Assembly: GCA_001797035.1 (NCBI GenBank)
Contig: MGOE01000130.1
Location: forward strand, 3,032-14,299
DNA from: Chloroflexi bacterium RBG_16_72_14
GTDB taxonomy: Bacteria > Chloroflexota > Limnocylindria > Limnocylindrales > CSP1-4
DNA: 11,268 nucleotides
Direction: 5' to 3'
Part shown: positions 7,440 to 11,268 of the stretch, one piece after another
Numbering within the stretch: the stretch's first letter is position 1
How the letters are laid out: each line of letters opens with the position of its first letter
Position numbers and translations under genes: made by a program
Notes under the pieces: model-generated
Told to the model about the DNA's origin: nothing
Databases searched by the model: none
The model's input: the letters and a program-made list of their open reading frames with translations, nothing else

Positions 7440-8890
7440 GCGGCACCTCGCCGCAGGCGGCCCAGGCCGCGCCGTGGCGCGCGCGGGGGCGGCGGCGGCT
7501 CCGCGCCACGGTCGGAGAGCGCCAGGAGGAGGCCCACCACGAGGGCGTTGGCGAGCAGCGACGAGCCGCCGTACGAGATCAGGGGCAGCGTGATCCCGGT
7601 GAGCGGGATCAGCTTGAGGTTGCCGGCGGCGATGATGAACGCCTGCACCCCGACGACCAGCGACAGCCCAGCGGCGAGGATCGCGCGGAAGTCGTCCTGG
7701 GCCGCGGCCGCGATGCGGAGCCCGCGGATGACGAGGACCAGGTACAGCCCGAGGATCGCCAGCAGCCCGATCAGCCCCAGCTCCTCGCCCAGGGCCGCGA
7801 GCGGGTAGTCGGTGTGGACCGCGGGGACCGGCAGCCGGCCCCCGATCGTGGGCAGGCCGGCCCCGAGGCCGACCCCCAGCAGGCCACCCCGGCCGAACGC
7901 GTACAAGGCCTGGATCGCCTGGAACCCGGCGCCCAGCGGGTCCGCCCACGGATCCAGCCAGTTGTCGACCCGCAGCTGGACGTGGGCGAACAGGTTGTAC
8001 AGGACCCACGACCCGGCCACAAACAACAGCAGGCCGCCGGCCACGTACGCGGGGCGGCCGGTGGCCACGTAGAGCAGGACGAGGAACACGGCGAAGAACA
8101 GGAGCGCGGCGCCGAGGTCCCGCTGGACGACGACGATGCCCAGCGCGATGGCCCACATCGCGACCATCGGGGCGAGGTACGGGATCGGTGGCAGCCGCAG
8201 CGGCCCGATCCGGGTGCTCTCCTCGGCGAGCAGCGTCCGGTTCTCCGACAGGTAGCCCGCGAGGAACACGACGAGGATCACCTTGAGCAGCTCGGACGGC
8301 TGCCCGGACAGCGGCCCGATCGACAGCGTGAGCCGGGCCCCGTTGACCTCGCTGCCGAACACGAAGGTCAGCAGCAGGAGCGCGATGCCGGCCGCGGCCC
8401 AGGTGTACTTGTACAGCCGCAGCCACGCGTCGGACCGCACGGCGAGGGCCAGGGCGGCGATCACGAGAAGCGCGATCAGCAGCCAGCCCAGCTGGAGCTG
8501 GCCGAGCCCGAGCGCCACGTCCCCCCAGCGCTGGACCACGAGGTCCTGCGGCAGCCGCTGCATCAGCAGCAGCCCGATCCCGCCGAGCATCGCCAACGTC
8601 GGCAGCAGCACCTGGTCCGTTCGTCGCCCGGCGAGGACGAATGCCAGGTGCACCATGAACAGGGCGGTCAGGTACACGGCCAGCCCTCGCGGGTCCGGCG
8701 GCGACAGGTCCAGCGACGCCAGCGTCTCGCCCGCGGTCCGGGCGGCGAGCAGGCGCTGGGTTGCGCCCAGCGACGACGCGCCGGCCACGAGCGCCACCGA
8801 CACGAGCGCGAGCAGCAGGAGCTCCGTGGACCGCATCCGGGGCCGGATCCGGATGGCCGGGATCGGCAGCGCGGGGGCCGCGACGCTCAC
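7436..8890 (-). CDS. rodA: RodA/FtsW-family SEDS peptidoglycan glycosyltransferase
   Basis: A 484-residue polytopic membrane protein of the SEDS family, which polymerises lipid II into glycan strands. Family landmarks seen are NGARLTLSIGPLSGQPSELLKV, QRDLGAALLF (Gln256-Gly260; the usual Pro is Arg257), and HTDYPLAALGEELGLIG with Asp361 at the position of the essential aspartate of SEDS enzymes. IPLTGITLPLISYGGSSLLAN lies near the C-terminus. About eleven or twelve helices can be seen, more than in compact RodA proteins and similar to the long actinobacterial versions. The C-terminus is a short Pro/Arg-rich tail. The GTG start at 8890 overlaps the FhaB stop (GTGA); ATG 8836 (codon 19) is a less likely alternative. 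Encoded directly before a class B PBP, it is better read as the RodA-like elongation member than as FtsW, though sequence alone cannot settle this. Confidence 0.93.
   Translation of the reverse strand: MSVAAPALPIPAIRIRPRMRSTELLLLALVSVALVAGASSLGATQRLLAARTAGETLASLDLSPPDPRGLAVYLTALFMVHLAFVLAGRRTDQVLLPTLAMLGGIGLLLMQRLPQDLVVQRWGDVALGLGQLQLGWLLIALLVIAALALAVRSDAWLRLYKYTWAAAGIALLLLTFVFGSEVNGARLTLSIGPLSGQPSELLKVILVVFLAGYLSENRTLLAEESTRIGPLRLPPIPYLAPMVAMWAIALGIVVVQRDLGAALLFFAVFLVLLYVATGRPAYVAGGLLLFVAGSWVLYNLFAHVQLRVDNWLDPWADPLGAGFQAIQALYAFGRGGLLGVGLGAGLPTIGGRLPVPAVHTDYPLAALGEELGLIGLLAILGLYLVLVIRGLRIAAAAQDDFRAILAAGLSLVVGVQAFIIAAGNLKLIPLTGITLPLISYGGSSLLANALVVGLLLALSDRGAEPPPPPRAPRRGLGRLRRGAA
7446..7449 (-). 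promoter_or_regulatory. Ribosome binding site for the penicillin-binding protein gene
   Basis: GAGG on the minus strand (within GAGGTG, 7449-7444) sits six bases before TTG 7439. It supports the unusual TTG start that overlaps the RodA stop codon. Confidence 0.5.
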
Positions 8891-9321
8891 GTCCGCGGCC
8901 GGTCGAGGCGGAGGCGGACCTCGCCCAGCTGGAGCTCGTCCCCGAAGCCGATCGCCGCGACCGTCTCCACCTGGGCGCCGTTCACGAACGTGCCATTGGT
9001 GCTGCCCAGGTCCTCCACGTACCAGCTTCGGCCACGGAAGGTGAGGACGGCGTGCTCGCCCGAGACGAACGGGTCGTCCACGACGACCGAGTTGTTGACG
9101 TCGCGGCCGAGGGTCGCGATGACGTCCAGCGCGAACGAGGCTCCCGCCGGCGGCTCGCCGCGGGGCGAGGCGAGCACCACGAGGCGGCCCAGCTCGCCAC
9201 GGCTCCGGGAGGCCGCGCGGAGGTCGCGCAGCAGCACGCGCACGACGGCGAACAGGAACGCGTACAGCAGCAGCAGGAACAGGATCCGGACGAGCCACAG
9301 CGTGAGCAGGAACCCGTCCAC
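8887..9321 (-). CDS. fhaB: FhaB-like membrane-anchored FHA-domain protein
   Basis: A 144-residue protein with an N-terminal membrane helix (about 3-30, very hydrophobic), a short basic linker (32-46) and a forkhead-associated domain (about 48-140). The phosphothreonine-binding signature is intact: Gly72-Arg73, Ser87-x-x-His90 (VSGEH) and Asn109 in GSTNGTFVNG. FHA domains bind phosphorylated threonine, so this protein probably docks a phosphorylated partner at the membrane next to the cell-wall synthases. In Actinomycetota the like-placed FhaB (FipA) takes part in cell division and wall growth. The GTG start at 9321 lies two bases after the FhaA stop; no strong Shine-Dalgarno is visible, so translation is probably coupled. 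The stop overlaps the RodA start, with no phosphatase gene between. Confidence 0.9.
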   Translation of the reverse strand: MDGFLLTLWLVRILFLLLLYAFLFAVVRVLLRDLRAASRSRGELGRLVVLASPRGEPPAGASFALDVIATLGRDVNNSVVVDDPFVSGEHAVLTFRGRSWYVEDLGSTNGTFVNGAQVETVAAIGFGDELQLGEVRLRLDRPRT

Positions 9322-9323
9322 GA

Positions 9324-10265
9324 TCAGCCTGGCAGCGTCTCGACGACCAGCACCGTATCCCCGAGCTGGATCCGGTCCCCCGACCCCAGCACGATCTCGT
9401 CCACGCGCACGCCGTTGACCCGGCTGCCGTTGGTGCTACCGAGGTCCGTGTACACGAGCGCGCCGTGGCGGGCGACGAGCCGGGCGTGATGGCGCGAGAC
9501 GCGGGTGTCCGCGAGCACGAGCCCGTTGTCCTGGGCCCGGCCGATGGTCAGCTGGGCACCGTCAACGTCGATCGTGCGCTCCGAGCCGTCGGGTGCGCAT
9601 GCGCGCAGGCTGGCGCGTGCGGCCCGGGGTGCGGGTCGGCGGAAGACGAGGGTCTGGGTCCCATCGCCGCGGATCCCCAGGCGGTCATCCTCGGACAGCC
9701 CCTGGACAGCCGGCGGAGGCGTGGCGGGCGACGTCGGTGGATGCGCGGCCATCGACGCCGGACGTGCGGGAGCGGCGGCCACGGGTGCGGCACTCGCCAC
9801 GCCCGGGGCACCGGCCGCCACGGGTCCGGCGTGCGCGGCCGGCGCGGCCTGCGACGAGGGTCCTGGACCCATCGCCGCGGGACGTGGCGCCCCGTCCATC
9901 ACCGGATCCACGCCGATCTCCCCGGGCACGACCGACGGATCGGCCAGCAGCGATACGGTCGGGCGGCCACGGAGGTGGTAGCCGTGGGCGCGGGCGAACG
10001 CGAGCGCCGCGTCGGCCAGCCGGCCGGCCAGGGCCTCCGCGCTGCCCTCCTGCTGCGCGGCCGCGGCGAGGTCGGGTGGCGCGAGGCGGACGCGGTAGCG
10101 GCTGGGGACGGTCGTGCGCCCGCCCTCGGCCAGCCGCGCGTGCTCCATCGCGCGCTCCACGCGCCGCTCGAGCTGCACGGCTTGGATATGGGTACGGAAC
10201 AGCCGGGCCGAGGAACGCTCGAAGAGGCGTTCCAGGAGCCGCTCGAGGTCCGCGAGGATGGCCAT
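9324..10265 (-). CDS. fhaA: FhaA-like protein: DUF3662 domain plus C-terminal FHA domain
   Basis: A 313-residue protein with the two-part layout of FhaA. Residues 1-118 form a DUF3662-type domain, beginning with the amphipathic LADLERLLERLFERSSARLF and continuing through VPSRYRVRLAP. A low-complexity Ala/Pro/Gly linker spans about 124-188. The FHA domain (about 222-310) has Gly242-Arg243, Ser257-Arg-His-His260 and Asn279 in DLGSTNGSRVNG, so phosphothreonine binding should be intact. In mycobacteria FhaA binds a phosphorylated partner (MviN/MurJ pseudokinase domain) and tempers peptidoglycan synthesis; the same role here is inference. I chose ATG 10265 because the DUF3662 domain starts right there. 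The frame is open to 10472 but that part overlaps the divergent gene. No Shine-Dalgarno is visible. It is the first gene of the operon. Confidence 0.9.
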   Translation of the reverse strand: MAILADLERLLERLFERSSARLFRTHIQAVQLERRVERAMEHARLAEGGRTTVPSRYRVRLAPPDLAAAAQQEGSAEALAGRLADAALAFARAHGYHLRGRPTVSLLADPSVVPGEIGVDPVMDGAPRPAAMGPGPSSQAAPAAHAGPVAAGAPGVASAAPVAAAPARPASMAAHPPTSPATPPPAVQGLSEDDRLGIRGDGTQTLVFRRPAPRAARASLRACAPDGSERTIDVDGAQLTIGRAQDNGLVLADTRVSRHHARLVARHGALVYTDLGSTNGSRVNGVRVDEIVLGSGDRIQLGDTVLVVETLPG

Positions 10266-10428
10266 GGCGGCCGCAACCGTACCAGAGGCGGCGGCGCGGG
10301 CCGGTGCCGGGACGAACGGCGATCGCCCGGAGTACCTCGGTGTCGGGCCGGGTTTGGAGGCAGGGCTATACTCTGGCCCTCGCTCGGCCGGATGGCCGGG
10401 CAAGTCCGACCTGTCCTCCGGGGGTTCG
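10266..10428. other. Divergent promoter region between fhaA and the Cys-rich protein gene
   Basis: These 163 bases separate two genes that point away from each other, so promoters for both should lie here. Rightward, TATACT at 10367-10372 is a good -10 box. Leftward I find only TACGGT (10281-10276 on the minus strand), ten bases before the fhaA ATG. With no Shine-Dalgarno before that ATG, it would fit a nearly leaderless transcript, but the match is weak. No credible small gene is seen. Confidence 0.55.
10367..10372 (+). promoter_or_regulatory. -10 promoter element for the Cys-rich protein gene
   Basis: TATACT matches five of six bases of the TATAAT consensus and stands out in this GC-rich gap. 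It would start a transcript near 10379, about 50 bases before ATG 10429. No recognisable -35 hexamer is found at 16-18 bases upstream, which is common in GC-rich bacteria. Confidence 0.45.
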
Positions 10429-11268
10429 ATGACGGAGATCCTCACCGAGTCGTTCTGCGAACGGTGCGGCACGCGCTACACGTTCGAGTCGGCGGCGCCG
10501 CGGAAGTCGCGCCTGGGCCGGGTGCGCACGCTCTCGAAGGGCGTCCGCAACTTCGTGCTGTCGGATGACTCGTCGTTCTCGGAGGCGATGGCCGAAGCGC
10601 GGAGCGAGGAGGAGCTGGCGGCGACCTCCCACCAGCTTGACGCCTTCCACCAGACCTTCAACTTCTGCCTGACCTGCCGCCAGTACACCTGCGGGGTGTG
10701 CTGGAACATCGCCGAGGGCCGGTGCCTCACCTGTGCCCCCCTGCCCGACCAGGAGGAGTCCGTCTCGCCGTTCGCCCTCGGCGCGCTCGCGCCGGAGGCC
10801 CTTGAGCCGGCGCCCAGCGGCAACGGCCACGTCCCGGAGGACGACGGCATCGAGGCCTGGCCGGAGATGGACCTGCCCGCCGACCGGCTGGCCAGGGTGC
10901 TCGAGCTCGCTCCCGAGCCGCCGGCCTTCGAGGCCGAGGTCGCCGTCGGGGCTGCCGGAGCCGCCCCGTCCGAGGCCGGGGCGCCCGTCCCGGAGGCCCT
11001 CGACGCCGAGTCCGAGCCGACGCTCATCGGCGTCGCGCCCGGCCAGAGCCTGGACGACGCCATCGCCGAGTACGAGGCCAGGATCGCCGCCGAGGAGGCC
11101 GCCCTTGCGACCGAGGAGGCACTGGCCGCCGAGGAGGTCGAGGTGGCCACCGACGCGGTGGTCGACCAGGAGCCGGCGGCCGCGGAGATCGAGGCGTGGG
11201 GGGCCGTGGTCGCCGCTGCTCCCGAGCCGGAACCGGAGGCGGTCGCCGCTGCCCCCGAGCCGGAGCCG
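10429..11268 (+). CDS. Cys-rich, probably zinc-binding protein with acidic Ala/Pro/Glu tail (3' end beyond window)
   Basis: A frame of 280 codons starts at ATG 10429 and runs off the right edge without a stop, so the gene is partial. I do not recognise the family. Residues 1-105 contain eight cysteines in four CxxC pairs: Cys10/13 (SFCERCGTRYTFE), Cys80/83, Cys88/91 and Cys99/102. The last three pairs are packed within 23 residues. This is typical of one or two structural zinc sites (zinc-ribbon or treble-clef-like). Between the first and second pairs lie a basic stretch (25-40) and an acidic, probably helical one (50-65). From about residue 105 the chain becomes acidic and rich in Ala, Pro and Glu, with predicted helix near 215-250 (DDAIAEYEARIAAEEAA), and ends in an AAAPEPEPE repeat. 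No membrane helix or signal peptide is seen. A GGGGG tract 3-4 bases before ATG is a poor ribosome site. It is divergent from fhaA. Confidence 0.8.
   Translation, partial: MTEILTESFCERCGTRYTFESAAPRKSRLGRVRTLSKGVRNFVLSDDSSFSEAMAEARSEEELAATSHQLDAFHQTFNFCLTCRQYTCGVCWNIAEGRCLTCAPLPDQEESVSPFALGALAPEALEPAPSGNGHVPEDDGIEAWPEMDLPADRLARVLELAPEPPAFEAEVAVGAAGAAPSEAGAPVPEALDAESEPTLIGVAPGQSLDDAIAEYEARIAAEEAALATEEALAAEEVEVATDAVVDQEPAAAEIEAWGAVVAAAPEPEPEAVAAAPEPEP
11209..11268 (+). repeat. 33-base tandem repeat in the tail of the Cys-rich protein gene
   Basis: A 33-base unit encoding VAAAPEPEPEA at 11209-11241 is followed by a nearly identical second copy from 11242 to the edge (27 bases seen, VAAAPEPEP). 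The visible differences are two silent third-position changes (gct/gcc and gaa/gag). More copies may lie beyond the window. Confidence 0.8.

Noticed and set aside
7440..8426. N-terminal extension of the penicillin-binding protein frame
   Set aside because: The extra 329 codons overlap RodA in another frame and read as Arg/Pro/Gly-rich noise. The membrane anchor begins only after TTG 7439.
8891..9298. N-terminal extension of the RodA frame
   Set aside because: It overlaps FhaB in another frame, has no hydrophobic pattern, and GTG 8890 overlaps the FhaB stop.
3851..9418. Further long plus-strand open frames opposite DUF58, MoxR, the PBP, RodA and FhaB
   Set aside because: All are antisense to genes with intact catalytic or binding motifs, and their translations show only GC-driven composition with no recognisable domain.
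9660..9880. 13-base direct repeat cccatcgccgcgg (9660-9672 and 9868-9880) within fhaA
   Set aside because: Both copies are inside coding sequence in different contexts, with no flanking similarity; chance in GC-rich DNA is enough.
10266..10472. Longer start for FhaA
   Set aside because: The extra 69 codons cross the divergent promoter region and the start of the Cys-rich gene; the DUF3662 domain begins at ATG 10265.
10366..11150. Minus-strand open frames (154 and 224 codons) over the Cys-rich gene
   Set aside because: They are Ser/Ala/Arg-rich antisense frames. The plus-strand frame has paired cysteines, a -10 box and an uninterrupted run to the window edge.
1..11268. Search for tRNA, rRNA, CRISPR arrays, insertion sequences, attachment sites, riboswitches and replication origin repeats
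   Set aside because: Nothing convincing was seen by eye on either strand; the window is nearly all protein-coding.

Overview
This is a GC-rich bacterial window with almost every base inside a gene. Genes are packed tightly, with many stop/start overlaps and frequent GTG and TTG starts. The gene content is cell-envelope housekeeping; I see no mobile element, CRISPR array, tRNA or rRNA. The FhaA/FhaB/RodA/PbpA-type gene order is best known from Actinomycetota, but similar sets occur in GC-rich Chloroflexota. The absence of the usual phosphatase and kinase genes makes me lean towards Chloroflexota (Limnocylindria-like). That placement is an inference from style and order, not a proven assignment.

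Left end (1-903, + strand): the last codons of an unidentified gene overlap the start of a histidine-phosphatase-family gene. It converges on the next gene across about 50 bases that hold one possible hairpin terminator.

Middle (954-5494, - strand): a three-gene operon of a MoxR-type AAA+ ATPase, a DUF58 protein and a TgpA-like membrane transglutaminase. This is a widespread triad whose molecular job is poorly defined. A leader of about 175 bases (5495-5668) without a gene precedes it.

Right-middle (5669-10265, - strand): a second operon, in transcription order FhaA (DUF3662 + FHA), FhaB (membrane anchor + FHA), RodA/FtsW-type SEDS glycosyltransferase, class B penicillin-binding protein, and a 75-residue two-helix membrane protein. 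RodA and the PBP would form a peptidoglycan polymerase/cross-linking pair. The two FHA proteins would bring phosphothreonine-dependent control, but no Ser/Thr kinase or phosphatase gene lies in the window.

Right end (10429-11268, + strand): divergent from fhaA runs a gene with no stop before the window ends. Its product has four CxxC pairs followed by a long acidic Ala/Pro/Glu-rich tail ending in a repeat. I do not recognise the family, and it is the most interesting unknown here.

No gene-free stretch exceeds 300 bases; the two largest (5495-5668 and 10266-10428) are described below. All start choices, domain limits and membrane segments come from reading the sequence by eye.
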